A stretch of DNA of 64,000 bases from Nitrosomonas sp. Nm84 (GCF_003201565.1 NZ_QJJP01000012.1:1-64000); one strand, 5' to 3'. Positions 9,719 to 19,172 are shown, numbered from the stretch's first letter. Numbers and translations are program-made. Notes: generated by a model not told the origin, from the sequence alone.

Positions 9719-10375
9719 TTAACGCCCAGGCCCTTCTCCCCACAGTAATTTATGCAACTGAATCTGCATTCTCACCGGCAGTTGGTCACGCAAAATCCAG
9801 GCCGCCAATGTCGCTGGGTCAAGCTCGGCATGAACAGGTGAAAACAGGATAGGACATATTTTCTGTAGCTGCCGGTTGTAAATGATTTCACAAGCCCATT
9901 GATAATCTGCCTCATCACAAAGTACAAATTTAATCTCATCCTGTTGAGTCAGATGAGCAAGATTGAACCAGTTATTTTTAGTCATTTCCCCCGAGCCGGG
10001 TGTTTTGATATCCATTACTTTACATACACGTGTATCCACATTAGATAGCTCCAGCGCGCCGCTGGTTTCCAATGATACTGAATACTGCGCATCGCACAAT
10101 GCTGTCAATAGAACCAAGCATGCTTTCTGTGCCAAAGGCTCGCCGCCTGTCACTGTCACGTAATGGGTTTTATAGTGCGCGACTTGGTTCAGGATTTCTG
10201 ATATCGATATATTGCCGCCGCCAGTAAAAGCATAGGCCGTATCACAATAGCCGCACCGCAAAGGACATCCCGTCAAACGTACAAAAACCGTTGGTAGGCC
10301 GACGCGACTTGTCTCTCCTTGTAAGGAAAAAAAAATCTCACTGATACGCAAAGTTGTTGTTTCTAGTGTTTGCAC
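9719..10375 (-). CDS. queE: 7-carboxy-7-deazaguanine synthase (radical SAM)
   Basis: Radical SAM enzyme that contracts 6-carboxytetrahydropterin to the deazaguanine ring. The iron-sulfur cysteines C37, C41 and C44 sit in GCPLRCGYCDTAYAF, and VTGGEPLAQ follows near residue 77. 218 residues, normal length. The best start is GTG at 10375; no clear Shine-Dalgarno is visible upstream. Confidence 0.95.
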   Translation of the reverse strand: MQTLETTTLRISEIFFSLQGETSRVGLPTVFVRLTGCPLRCGYCDTAYAFTGGGNISISEILNQVAHYKTHYVTVTGGEPLAQKACLVLLTALCDAQYSVSLETSGALELSNVDTRVCKVMDIKTPGSGEMTKNNWFNLAHLTQQDEIKFVLCDEADYQWACEIIYNRQLQKICPILFSPVHAELDPATLAAWILRDQLPVRMQIQLHKLLWGEGPGR

Positions 10376-10465
10376 AATGCTTGACTATCTGGAGGAAAAA
10401 ATTTAACCACGATCGCCTACCGGCTAGTGCAACAAATAGCATGTGCTACTTGTGATATGAAGAAT

Positions 10466-11368
10466 TTATTTGAAATTGGCCAAACGCTGCTTGGCTTTTT
10501 TTGCGGCGTCACTGCTCGGATACTTTGTTACCAAATCTTCTAGGGTATGCTTACTCGCCCTACTATCACCCATTTCATGCTGGCTAGTGGCCATATTAAG
10601 AAAAGCATCCGGCGCTTTAAGGCTATCCGGATACTTATTAATCAATCTCTTTTGTGCATCAATAGCCAATTGATAATCACGCAGCGCGTAGCGTGCATTA
10701 CCAACCCAGTAGGCAGCCCCGGGTGCCAAATTCGATTGCGGATAGCTCTCCAGGAAATTCTCAAATTGTGCGATGGCGCTTGCATAATCGCCATTTTTAA
10801 ATAAATTAAAGGCTTCTTTATAGGCATCGTTTTCTACTGGACTGGGCGGCATCAATTCATTGGCTGACAATGCTCTTGAATCGGGTTGTGCCGCAGCAAC
10901 TGTTTCTTCAGTTGCTGCAACTTCCGGCATTACTGCAGTCGCCGCGAGTGAAGCTGGCGCTGCCGATTCATTGGATGGCGGCGTTACCATGCTCTGCGGT
11001 GAGCCTTTCGGACTAGGATGAGATGAAGGAGCTCGCTTATTAGGCTGCTCAATTTCGCGCAAACGGTTGTCTAAATCAATATAAAAATCGCGCTGTCGCT
11101 TTTGTAACAGCGAATTATCGTTGCTCAGCATTTCTATTTGCCCGTTTAGCTTACCCAATTCAAGCCCGAGCGTTTCAACCTTTGCATACAGCTCAAGCAG
11201 CGCTTGGCTATTCAACGCTTGCTCCATTTTGGCAATACGCGCTTCCATCTCATTGACTTGTTTCCGTAAGACGCTGATTTGTTCGCGTGCCTCATCATCG
11301 CCAAACAATGCCGCATGACTGGCACTACCGCTCATTAATAGCAATAGTAAGAAAGCGCGTATCAGCAT
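10466..11368 (-). CDS. cpoB: Cell division coordinator CpoB (YbgF)
   Basis: Periplasmic protein that links Tol-Pal with peptidoglycan synthesis during constriction. The 300 residues comprise a signal peptide ending near HAA, a coiled-coil trimerisation segment (about 25-105), a Pro/Ser/Ala-rich linker, and C-terminal TPR-like repeats (AYKEAFNLFKNGDYASAIAQ onward). It starts two bases after the pal stop, in the standard tol-pal order. Confidence 0.94.
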   Translation of the reverse strand: MLIRAFLLLLLMSGSASHAALFGDDEAREQISVLRKQVNEMEARIAKMEQALNSQALLELYAKVETLGLELGKLNGQIEMLSNDNSLLQKRQRDFYIDLDNRLREIEQPNKRAPSSHPSPKGSPQSMVTPPSNESAAPASLAATAVMPEVAATEETVAAAQPDSRALSANELMPPSPVENDAYKEAFNLFKNGDYASAIAQFENFLESYPQSNLAPGAAYWVGNARYALRDYQLAIDAQKRLINKYPDSLKAPDAFLNMATSQHEMGDSRASKHTLEDLVTKYPSSDAAKKAKQRLANFK

Positions 11369-11370
11369 GT

Positions 11371-11892
11371 TTACTCACCTCGATAAAGAATATCTGTACG
11401 GCGATTCTGGCTCCAGGTTGATTCGCCATGCCCCAATGCGCGTGGCTTTTCTTCGCCCAGACTCACAGATTCAATCTGTTCATCGCGGGCACCCGCTAAT
11501 GTCATCATATTTTTTACGCTATCCGCACGACGTTGTCCCAACGCAAGATTGTATTCACGGCTGCCACGATCATCGGTATTGCCCTGCAGAATCGCACTGG
11601 CGCTGGCATTGTCGCGTAAGAACCGGGCGTGTGACAACACTAATTCCCTGTAGTCGCTTCTAACGGTATAACTATCATAGTCATAATAAACGCTACGTTG
11701 CGACAGAATGCTGTTAGGGTCTTGCAATTGACTAAAATAGCTCGGCCTTCCGGAACCAGAGTCCATCAAATCACTGCCACCCGAACCGCTACCGACTCCA
11801 CCTGCGGTTAGATCATCAACCTCAGGCTGAGTTGTCTGGCTGGCGCACGCTGATAACAACACGATTAATGCAATACCTGCTAATTTCCTCAT
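11371..11892 (-). CDS. pal: Peptidoglycan-associated lipoprotein
   Basis: Outer-membrane lipoprotein that anchors the envelope to peptidoglycan and is positioned by TolB. The lipobox LLSAC has its lipidated Cys at residue 16. A Gly/Ser-rich linker follows, then the OmpA-like domain with YDYDSYTVR and NTDDRGSREYNLALGQRRAD, which binds diaminopimelate. 173 residues, usual length. Confidence 0.97.
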   Translation of the reverse strand: MRKLAGIALIVLLSACASQTTQPEVDDLTAGGVGSGSGGSDLMDSGSGRPSYFSQLQDPNSILSQRSVYYDYDSYTVRSDYRELVLSHARFLRDNASASAILQGNTDDRGSREYNLALGQRRADSVKNMMTLAGARDEQIESVSLGEEKPRALGHGESTWSQNRRTDILYRGE

Positions 11893-11923
11893 TTACTCAC
11901 TCCTTGTAATTAAAAAACTTGCG

Positions 11924-13225
11924 TTATTTCCACTTAGGCAGAGGCCCCCATGCCGGCTCCCTGATATCACCTGTTTGTACGGAAAGATGTTGCCTTGTTT
12001 GCCCATCCCTCGAAACAGCGGATAATATACCATGCCCGTCAATCTCAGTTGCATACAAGATCATCTTGCCGTTGGGCGCAAAACTTGGAGATTCATCAAA
12101 TTTGGAATTGGTCAGTATCTGCACCTGACGTGAACCAATTTCTTGAACGGCTACGTTAAATCGACTATCACCGCGATGGATAAACGTGAAACTTTTACCA
12201 TCCTGACTAAAATCCGGGCTGACATTGTAACTCCCCTCAAAAGTGAGGCGTTCAGCATTACTGGTTTCGGCATTGGTGATTGCCATGCGATAAATTTGCG
12301 GGCTACCGCCGCGATCAGATGTAAATAGGATGTACCGACCATCGGGAGAAAAATTTGGCTCGGTATCGATTCCGGAGCTTCGACTCAATCGCTGTAAACC
12401 GCTGCCATCGACATTCACCAGAAATATTTGCGATCCGCCTTGTCCGGTTAGTACGACGGCCAGTTTTTTACCGTCGGGCGACCAGGCCGGCGCACTGTTA
12501 CTGCCTTTAAAGCTGGCAACCGCTCTACGCTCACGCGTTGATAATGTTTGCACATACACAATCGGTTTTTTATTTTCAAATGAAACATAAGCCAGTTGAT
12601 TACCATCCGGTGACCAAGCCGGAGAAATAATCGGCTCCGTGTACTCAATGATGGATTGTGCGTTATAGCCATCTGCATCCGCAACTTGCAGTGCATACTT
12701 ATTACCCCGTTTCAGCACATAGGCAATACGCGTGCTGAATACCCCCACATCGCCGGTCAATGCTTCATAAATAACGTCTGCAATGCGATGCGCGGCGGCA
12801 CGCAATTGTGTTTTAGGAACAGTAATCGACAAACCCGTTAATTGCGATTTCTTCGCAACATCCATCAAGCGGAATTGAATCTCCACTTGATCGCCGGATA
12901 ACGCTATCGTACGACCAATGACCAGCGCATTGGCACCGCGATTCGCCCAATCCGCATATACCACATCGGTCGGCACATGAGGGGATAACCCGGAGGAATC
13001 CACCAATTTGAACAAACCCGTACGTTGCAAATCAGCACCAATCACCGGCGTGATACCCTGATTAAGTTTATTTTCTTCCGCAAAAGGAACAATGGCGATG
13101 GGTATGCGTGATGCGCCGCCACCAAAAATTTCGATATTCAGTTGCGCATGCAAAGGCATGCTCACCCACCATAAAAGTAGAATCAATGCACTACTACGAA
13201 TAGTTTTGAACCAATGAATTGACAT
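11924..13225 (-). CDS. tolB: Tol-Pal system periplasmic protein TolB
   Basis: Periplasmic beta-propeller protein that connects TolA with Pal. The 433 residues begin with a signal peptide (cleavage near LHA-Q) and an N-terminal alpha/beta domain. Repeated WSPDG/FSPDG propeller blades follow. I start at the ATG at 13225; the open frame extends eight codons further to a TTG without better support. Confidence 0.95.
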   Translation of the reverse strand: MSIHWFKTIRSSALILLLWWVSMPLHAQLNIEIFGGGASRIPIAIVPFAEENKLNQGITPVIGADLQRTGLFKLVDSSGLSPHVPTDVVYADWANRGANALVIGRTIALSGDQVEIQFRLMDVAKKSQLTGLSITVPKTQLRAAAHRIADVIYEALTGDVGVFSTRIAYVLKRGNKYALQVADADGYNAQSIIEYTEPIISPAWSPDGNQLAYVSFENKKPIVYVQTLSTRERRAVASFKGSNSAPAWSPDGKKLAVVLTGQGGSQIFLVNVDGSGLQRLSRSSGIDTEPNFSPDGRYILFTSDRGGSPQIYRMAITNAETSNAERLTFEGSYNVSPDFSQDGKSFTFIHRGDSRFNVAVQEIGSRQVQILTNSKFDESPSFAPNGKMILYATEIDGHGILSAVSRDGQTRQHLSVQTGDIREPAWGPLPKWK

Positions 13226-13273
13226 AAGTATTAAGTTGTTAGAAAACAAAAAAATTCACGATGATTATAACAA

Positions 13274-14260
13274 TCATTCACGATAATGCACGGTAATATT
13301 CAAGTTACGAAACTCATTGAATAAAGTAGGATCAGGCGGCAGTGGCAATGGCTTTGATAAAAAGATTGCACGCTCGACAGCACTGTCAAAAGCCGTATGT
13401 CCGCTACTCTTGCTTAACCTGACATCCAGAATATCCCCACCCGGAAGCAGCGTGACATTGAACTCAACCACCGGATTACCTGGCAGGTCAGGCGGCATGA
13501 CGATTCTGCTCCTGATCTTGGCAAGAATCATCGCCTTATATTTGGAAATCTCGTTCGTTATCTGATTTCTCGCCGCTGCTTGCTGAGCAGCACGTTTAGC
13601 TTCGGCTTCCCGCTGTGCCTTTGCCTCTTGTTCACGCTGCCGCTGTACGGCTTGCTCTTTTTCTTTCTGCTTTTGTAATTCCTTTTGTTTTTCCAGCTCT
13701 TTCTGCTTCTCGAATTCTTTTTGTTTCTCCAGTTCTTTCTGTTTTTCTAATTCTTTTTTCTTTTCAAGTTCCTTTTGCTTTTCAAGCTCTTTCAATCTTT
13801 CCTGCTCTTTAATTTTCTCTCGTTCTTTTTTCTTTTGCTCTTCCACATCCGGCTTAGCCTCTTTAATGGGCTCAGGCTTCTCTTTCATTGCGATATCAGG
13901 TTTCTTAATCGGTGGTGTAGTCGCTTTCTGCGGCGCAGGTTTAGGCGGCTCCGACTTAGTTAGTTCCGGTTTGGGCGGCTCTGGCTTGGGTGGTTCCGGC
14001 TCTGGCTCCGACTTAGGTTTGACAGACTCCTGAACGGGCTTAGGTTGCTTCGGAGGTGGTTGAGTTTTTACCGGCTCCTGCACAGATTTAGGCAACTCTG
14101 TCCATATATCTACGATCATGCCTTCTGGCGGATGGTCTTTCCAATTCAAGCCAAAAATCATTAGCGCGACAAAAACGAGATGCACCAGCACCGCCAGCAC
14201 ACCCGCCAATAATGATTTTGGTTCGGAATGGGAAAAATTGCGTAAGACGCTCACACTCAT
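13274..14260 (-). CDS. tolA: Tol-Pal system protein TolA
   Basis: Inner-membrane protein that spans the periplasm and transmits the proton-motive force from TolQR to the outer membrane. The 328 residues have one N-terminal TM helix (about 18-38) and a Pro/Lys/Glu-rich stretch. A long Lys/Glu/Gln helical tract built on near-repeats of KQKELE spans about residues 140-225, before a C-terminal TonB-like domain that ends with a beta strand. The repeat tract is encoded by reiterated DNA and is a likely site of length variation. Confidence 0.94.
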   Translation of the reverse strand: MSVSVLRNFSHSEPKSLLAGVLAVLVHLVFVALMIFGLNWKDHPPEGMIVDIWTELPKSVQEPVKTQPPPKQPKPVQESVKPKSEPEPEPPKPEPPKPELTKSEPPKPAPQKATTPPIKKPDIAMKEKPEPIKEAKPDVEEQKKKEREKIKEQERLKELEKQKELEKKKELEKQKELEKQKEFEKQKELEKQKELQKQKEKEQAVQRQREQEAKAQREAEAKRAAQQAAARNQITNEISKYKAMILAKIRSRIVMPPDLPGNPVVEFNVTLLPGGDILDVRLSKSSGHTAFDSAVERAIFLSKPLPLPPDPTLFNEFRNLNITVHYRE

Positions 14261-14270
14261 TACAGCTCAT

Positions 14271-14684
14271 TCATTTTTGTTGCGCCAGCAAACCCACTTT
14301 CTGCACTTGATTTTGCTGCAGAATGTCCATCACTTTGATCACTTCTTCGTAACGTACATTTTTGTCGGCCGCAATTACCACCGGCTGTTCCGTATTCTGT
14401 GCTTGCTTTTGCTTAATAGCTTCAATCAACTGGTTCCGATCCACTTTCTGTTCCACCGATGATTTGGCGCGATCACGTAAGGTCAAGCTGCCATCTGCTT
14501 TAATAATCACTTCCATTGGTGCAGCCGGTGTCGCCAATGATTTGCCAATCTGCGGCAACTCAATCTGTCCATGGTTAATCATTGGCGCTGTAATCATAAA
14601 AATGATCAACAGCACCAGCATGACATCAATGTATGGCACCACATTGATTTCATTCATTAATCGATGTTTGGCACGACGCGCCAT
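14271..14684 (-). CDS. tolR: Biopolymer transport protein TolR (ExbD family)
   Basis: Part of the proton channel driving the Tol system. The 137 residues have a short cytoplasmic N-terminus, one TM helix containing the essential Asp (VVPYIDVMLVLLIIFMITA, about residues 15-33), and a periplasmic domain. It lies between tolQ and tolA with gaps of 19 and 10 bases. Confidence 0.95.
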   Translation of the reverse strand: MARRAKHRLMNEINVVPYIDVMLVLLIIFMITAPMINHGQIELPQIGKSLATPAAPMEVIIKADGSLTLRDRAKSSVEQKVDRNQLIEAIKQKQAQNTEQPVVIAADKNVRYEEVIKVMDILQQNQVQKVGLLAQQK

Positions 14685-14703
14685 ACAATCCTCTCAGTTG
14701 TGT

Positions 14704-15384
14704 TTATCCGGCTGCTCGCCGTTGCAATACATTGGACAGTTCTTCCATAAAACTCTCAAACCGGGTTGCCAGTTGATCAGTACCGCTGGCATAGCGATTA
14801 TAAGCAACCACGGCAGGAATTGCCGCGAACAATCCCATCGCAGTTGCAATCAGTGCTTCCGCAATACCCGGCGCAACATGCGCAATGGTAGCTTGCGTGA
14901 CGCTCGATAAGCTGCGAAAAGAATTCATAATTCCCCACACGGTACCCAACAAACCAATATAAGGACTGACTGACCCGACCGTCGCCAGAAACGATAGGTG
15001 TGATTCCAAGTAATCCATTTCCCGCTGATAAGTCGCCCGCATGGCTCTGCGCGTACTGTCCATCACCGCTTCAAGATCAGATCCTGGCGGGTGCTTATTA
15101 AATTCACTAAAACCAGCAGCAAAAATACGTTCCATACTGCCCGAGTCATAGCGTGCACTTGTTGTGCGCTGATAAAGCGCGTTCATATCGGCGCCACGCC
15201 AAAAAATATCTTCAAAATCATCAGTCTTCTTTATCTCATTGCGAATAACGAATAATTTACGAAAAATAAACCACCATGATAAAAGTGAAATCATGACCAA
15301 AATCAGCATCACCAGTTGTACCAGCAAACTGGCGCTACTGATCAGATGCAGAAACGACATATCTTGTGTTACTGTTGTACTCAT
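14704..15384 (-). CDS. tolQ: Tol-Pal system protein TolQ
   Basis: ExbB/MotA-type channel subunit. The 226 residues contain three TM helices: about residues 15-38, then two near 135-155 and 170-190 (GLLGTVWGIMNSF, IAEALIATAMGLFAAIPAV) that carry the conserved channel-lining residues. The start overlaps the ybgC stop by four bases, which implies translational coupling. Confidence 0.96.
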   Translation of the reverse strand: MSTTVTQDMSFLHLISSASLLVQLVMLILVMISLLSWWFIFRKLFVIRNEIKKTDDFEDIFWRGADMNALYQRTTSARYDSGSMERIFAAGFSEFNKHPPGSDLEAVMDSTRRAMRATYQREMDYLESHLSFLATVGSVSPYIGLLGTVWGIMNSFRSLSSVTQATIAHVAPGIAEALIATAMGLFAAIPAVVAYNRYASGTDQLATRFESFMEELSNVLQRRAAG

Positions 15385-15791
15385 GCGGGTTTCCCAATTC
15401 TCTCACGTAATGGTGCAGGAATGCTGACTGGCTTCAGTGTTTCTGCACCGACACACACCACATGGATCGTGGCATTTACTAATTTGACATGGCTGCATAA
15501 AACTTCCTGAGATAGCACAATGCGGCTTCTGCCTATCTCCTTAACGGCCACTGTCACATTCAAAAAGTCATCAAGGACCGCCGGCTTGAGGTATTGGATC
15601 TCAAGCGAGCGTACCATGAACAATACATTGTGAATTTCAGTTAGTAATTTTACATTAAACCCTAATTCCCTGAGCCACTCATATCGCGCACGCTCCATAA
15701 AATTAAGGTAGGTTGAATGATATACCACACCGCCAGCATCCGTATCTTGGTAATAGACACGCACAGGAAGTGAAAAATTATTGATTAGCAT
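15381..15791 (-). CDS. ybgC: Acyl-CoA thioesterase YbgC (Tol-Pal associated)
   Basis: Hot-dog-fold thioesterase normally encoded first in the tol-pal operon. The 136 residues include VYYQDTDAGGVVYHSTYLNF near residue 12, which holds the catalytic Asp and the nearby His. It probably hydrolyses acyl-CoA or acyl-ACP and may tie lipid metabolism to the Tol complex. Four-base overlap with tolQ. Confidence 0.93.
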   Translation of the reverse strand: MLINNFSLPVRVYYQDTDAGGVVYHSTYLNFMERARYEWLRELGFNVKLLTEIHNVLFMVRSLEIQYLKPAVLDDFLNVTVAVKEIGRSRIVLSQEVLCSHVKLVNATIHVVCVGAETLKPVSIPAPLRERIGKPA

Positions 15792-15800
15792 GCTGTTTCG

Positions 15801-16703
15801 CTAAGCAGGAAAAACACCTGTCGACAAATAACGATCACCGCGGTCACATACGATAAATACAATTATCGCATTTTCAACTTGCGCAGACACATGTAATGCC
15901 GCTGCCAAAGCACCGCCCGATGAGATGCCTGCAAAAATCCCTTCTTCGCTTGCCAGCCGGCGCGTTAAATCTTCAGCGTCTCCTTGAGAAACATATAATA
16001 ATTCATCCACTCGTTGCGCATCATAGATTTTAGGCAAATAAGCAGGCGACCATTTGCGAATGCCGGGAATTTGTGAACCTTCCTCCGGCTGCACGCCAAT
16101 CACTTTAATGGCTGGTCGCTGTTCTTTGAAAAATCTCGAACACCCCATGATCGTTCCGGTAGTTCCCATGCTGCTGACAAAATGGGTAATTTTCCCATCG
16201 GTGTCGCGCCAAATTTCTGGTGCTGTGCCTTCATAATGCGCCAATGGATTATCCGGATTAGCAAATTGATTCAGAATGATGCCTTTCCCTTCGTCCTGCA
16301 TTTTCTCCGCCACATCACGCGCTTGCTCCATACTGCCGGATTTGGGAGTCAGAATCAGCTCCGCACCATATGCGCGCATGGATTGTCGCCGTTCTACACT
16401 AAGGTTTTCCGGCATAATCAGCACCATACGGTAACCCATAATAGCAGCAGCCATCGCCAACGCGATACCGGTATTGCCACTGGTTGCCTCAATCAGCGTA
16501 TCGCCCGGTTTAATTTCTCCGCGTTGCTGCGCATGCGAAATCATGGACAATGCCGGTCGGTCTTTTACCGAACCGGCAGGATTATTACCCTCAAGTTTGG
16601 CGAGAATGATATTGCTGGTTGTCCCAGGCAGATGCTTGAGTTTTACTAAAGGCGTGTTACCGACATAACTTTCAATCGTTTTATACATGGACGAAAACTT
16701 CAT
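15801..16703 (-). CDS. cysM: Cysteine synthase B (O-acetylserine sulfhydrylase)
   Basis: PLP enzyme that makes cysteine from O-acetylserine (or phosphoserine) and a sulfur donor. From the start chosen the protein has 300 residues, with the PLP lysine at about K47 (NNPAGSVKDRP), the substrate loop TSGNTGIALA, and a phosphate-binding Gly-rich loop (SSMGTTGTIMG). I start at ATG 16703 (AAGAAA upstream). The frame is open to 16748, and MYKTIESYVG five codons inside is another candidate. Nine bases from ybgC. Confidence 0.93.
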   Translation of the reverse strand: MKFSSMYKTIESYVGNTPLVKLKHLPGTTSNIILAKLEGNNPAGSVKDRPALSMISHAQQRGEIKPGDTLIEATSGNTGIALAMAAAIMGYRMVLIMPENLSVERRQSMRAYGAELILTPKSGSMEQARDVAEKMQDEGKGIILNQFANPDNPLAHYEGTAPEIWRDTDGKITHFVSSMGTTGTIMGCSRFFKEQRPAIKVIGVQPEEGSQIPGIRKWSPAYLPKIYDAQRVDELLYVSQGDAEDLTRRLASEEGIFAGISSGGALAAALHVSAQVENAIIVFIVCDRGDRYLSTGVFPA

Positions 16704-16768
16704 AATAGGTTTCTTGAGATTATCACATAAGCAATCTGCGTGAAACATTGTGAACGCCTACCTAAATA

Positions 16769-16811
16769 AAATAAAAGCCTCTCTGAAACTCTCTCAGAGA
16801 GGCTTTTATTT
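16769..16811 (-). terminator. Strong rho-independent terminator of comEA
   Basis: An 18-base perfect inverted repeat (AAATAAAAGCCTCTCTGA and its complement) with a 7-base loop, ending in an AT-rich tail in both directions. It lies 24 bases after the comEA stop and separates comEA from cysM. Confidence 0.85.
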
Positions 16812-16834
16812 AGAAAAACACTAGAACTAGAAAC

Positions 16835-17122
16835 TTATTCCTGCTTGGCTGGAGTTTCCGTACTTTTACCGGCTTCAACCGTAACCACATCGCGCAGCTG
16901 TTTGATGGTTCCAGAACCAATACCGTCAACTTTTTTTAAATCATCCACAGAAGCAAAGGAACCATTTTTCTCACGAAATTCAACGATTGCTTTTGCTTTC
17001 GCAGGGCCAACACCCTGCAAAGATTCAAGTTCAGCCTGCGAAGCTGTATTGATATTGATAGCCGCAAATGTAGTACCGGCAAACAACAGTGTCAGAATCA
17101 TAACAAAAAACAATTTCTTCAT
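16835..17122 (-). CDS. ComEA-like helix-hairpin-helix DNA-binding protein
   Basis: A 95-residue exported protein: signal peptide (about residues 1-21, ending FAA), then paired helix-hairpin-helix motifs (ELESLQGVGPAKAKAIVEFR and VDGIGSGTIKQLRDVV). The family includes the DNA-uptake receptor ComEA and small relatives in non-competent bacteria. No other competence gene is nearby, so the role here is unproven. It stands alone with its own terminator. Confidence 0.85.
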   Translation of the reverse strand: MKKLFFVMILTLLFAGTTFAAININTASQAELESLQGVGPAKAKAIVEFREKNGSFASVDDLKKVDGIGSGTIKQLRDVVTVEAGKSTETPAKQE

Positions 17123-17388
17123 ATATCTCCTTTATCATAAGCAATTGATACATAGAAATAAAACCCTGCATAAAAAACCTAGATGCTACTTACACAGGCT
17201 TGGGTTATATCGGATACAGAAGAAATTAATTGAATTAACCATCTCTGAAAAATCTATTTTCTTCAAAAGATTCCAGCACCTCCCACGTTAATCCAATAAA
17301 TACCTAGAATAATGATAGGTAAAAGACGGTCGACTATTGCTGCTGAAAGACAATCGCGTCAACAAAAGGTACCCGAAGAAAACCACCC

Positions 17389-17673
17389 CTACCCAACTTG
17401 GTAGATTTCATCATTGCTACCCACATTAACCAAGATAATTTCATGTTCAGCAATCAATAACTCAAAGGTAATACGATAATTAAGATTGATTGAAACTGAA
17501 TACAGCCCTGCCAATTTACCTCTCAGTGAATGAATTCTCAAAGAAGTGCGGTATGGATTAAAGACCAAAAGTTGTAAGGTCTTGCGATAAAGCTCTTTTA
17601 ATTCGGGATGCTTTTGAGCAAAGCGTATGGCACGTTTTTTATAGCTTTCGGTATAAATGAGCGTGTAGCTCAT
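17389..17673 (-). CDS. RelE/ParE-superfamily toxin
   Basis: A 94-residue basic protein with the pattern of type II toxins: N-terminal YTESYKKRAIRFAQKHPELK, central LRGKLAGLYSVSINLNYRITF, and C-terminal VNVGSNDEIYQVG, matching the IGTHDEVY-type ending. Such toxins are usually ribosome-dependent mRNA interferases, or gyrase poisons in ParE members. The start overlaps the preceding antitoxin-like frame by four bases (ATGA), the usual coupling. The antitoxin appears truncated. Confidence 0.75.
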   Translation of the reverse strand: MSYTLIYTESYKKRAIRFAQKHPELKELYRKTLQLLVFNPYRTSLRIHSLRGKLAGLYSVSINLNYRITFELLIAEHEIILVNVGSNDEIYQVG

Positions 17674-17819
17674 TTTGAAAATAGATCATCGACATGCTGA
17701 TCGACACTTTCTTTGCTGAATCGACCGGATACCATGTCCTGCTTCGCCTCATACAACGCAGCCTCCAGCTCCACTTCACGCAAATAGTGATATGTTCGAC
17801 TTTCATCACAACAAAACAC
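17670..17819 (-). pseudogene. Truncated antitoxin gene (C-terminal toxin-binding part only)
   Basis: The frame upstream of the toxin ends LREVELEAALYEAKQDMVSG and continues to SVDQHVDDLFSK, the helical, acidic tail expected of a RelB/ParD-type antitoxin. No N-terminal DNA-binding region is present. Going upstream the frame runs into the 3' end of nnrS, so the 5' half of the gene seems to have been lost at a junction just after the nnrS stop. The only plausible start is the GTG at 17819, giving 49 residues. Confidence 0.5.
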
Positions 17820-17839
17820 TCTCTGCCGCTTAAACCTTA

Positions 17840-19063
17840 TTATCCCGGCTTCCCATCCACCCGTTGCCGCCAGTAAATTGGCGCGTACTTGGCCGCCCAG
17901 AGCACAAAACAAATCAGCCAGGCGAGTCCGGCGGCCACATAGAACATCGGTGCTATCGCCGGCACGATATCCGCTAGAACCCTCAGTGCGGCTGCCGCTT
18001 GGAAACCTAGAAACAGCAGCCATGTGAAACGATCCAATTCCAATGGCCGCCCGGAATGTCCGAGCGTAACTCGTGACGCCATCGCCAATACCATGCTGGC
18101 AAAGTAGCCGATCGCCAATGCATGCAAGGGTGCCAAGCCAAGTAGCATATTGCCGGATAGCTGATATACCAAGCTCTGTATCCCGTACAACAACATCGAC
18201 ACACCGAGCCAGGCGAAGGAAACATGTAATACCGCCAGCAAACTGACTTTAAAGCTGCGCAAAAACCCCCAACGGTACGATAAATAAATGGCACAGGCTG
18301 CCAGCGGAAAATCCACGATCCATAGATAAGCAGTCATCTCCAGCCATTGCAGGCAGCCGTGCACAACAATACAGGCCAGCATCAACCATAGCATCCAGTA
18401 GGGCCTGACCATTTCATAATTGTCCAATACCCGACTGGAGAAAAAGGGGATCATGCGGTGCGAAACCGTCAGCACGATCGGCAACAGAAAAAACCAGATG
18501 CCCGCATGACGCGCAAAATCCAGTGCTGCCGGAACTTCGGTGACCAGCCAACCCAAATACGCCGCCAGACCCAGCCAGCCCATGAGCAGCGCAGCGCTGG
18601 TTACCCGCGCATGGCGCTTGTCTTGCGCAGGTGTGCCCAGTAAGATACGAAATAACACATACACCGCGACACCCCAGCCGACCAGCATGATCTCTACGCC
18701 CATGATGATGACCACTTTGTGCGTCAATAGGCCTGCATAAAACAACACCACGCCGAGCGCCATCAGTAGACTGGTGGCCATGTATTCGCGCGGTTTTACT
18801 TTGTCACCGTTCATCCAATTGGGGTAAGTAGTAAACAGGAAACCGAGAATAAAAAACGGGAAAAATCCATAGACCATCAGGAAGGCATGCGCCCAAGTAG
18901 GTGCAATGCTCCAAGTTGTGGCTGATCCGGCAATGGCGTAGCGCCCGGTCAGGTCAAACACCCACCAGAGTACAGTCAGCACGCCTTGCAGTGCGCCGGC
19001 CAGAAACAAGCTGCGATGCGGTGCAGCGGAAATATGATCGCGCATAGTCGAGGTCATGGTCAT
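17840..19063 (-). CDS. nnrS: NnrS family haem-copper membrane protein
   Basis: Integral membrane protein of the NnrS family, linked to nitric oxide stress in denitrifiers and nitrifiers. The 407 residues form about twelve hydrophobic segments, with histidines and aromatic residues near membrane boundaries (HAFLMVYGFFPFFILGF, SHRMIPFF, LHALAIGYFASMV) that are conserved in the family and thought to bind haem/copper. It reads as a single gene with only a weak TTGAT half-site upstream. In an ammonia oxidiser it would help tolerate NO made during nitrification. Confidence 0.93.
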   Translation of the reverse strand: MTMTSTMRDHISAAPHRSLFLAGALQGVLTVLWWVFDLTGRYAIAGSATTWSIAPTWAHAFLMVYGFFPFFILGFLFTTYPNWMNGDKVKPREYMATSLLMALGVVLFYAGLLTHKVVIIMGVEIMLVGWGVAVYVLFRILLGTPAQDKRHARVTSAALLMGWLGLAAYLGWLVTEVPAALDFARHAGIWFFLLPIVLTVSHRMIPFFSSRVLDNYEMVRPYWMLWLMLACIVVHGCLQWLEMTAYLWIVDFPLAACAIYLSYRWGFLRSFKVSLLAVLHVSFAWLGVSMLLYGIQSLVYQLSGNMLLGLAPLHALAIGYFASMVLAMASRVTLGHSGRPLELDRFTWLLFLGFQAAAALRVLADIVPAIAPMFYVAAGLAWLICFVLWAAKYAPIYWRQRVDGKPG

Positions 19064-19172
19064 TCTAATTCCTTATGAAACGTGTAATTTATTGATGAAT
19101 CCAGAGTAGTTTCTCTTAAGCCGGGTTATTTGCTTATGGTGCACGTCCCGCTTTGCGCATATAATCCGCTTC

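Noticed and set aside
13650-13830. Repeat-rich stretch that looks like a tandem repeat array
   Set aside because: It is the Lys/Glu/Gln helical tract of tolA, not a CRISPR or satellite.
19090-19125. Possible FNR/NNR box upstream of nnrS (TTGATGAATCCAG)
   Set aside because: Only the first half matches; the second half is not ATCAA-like.
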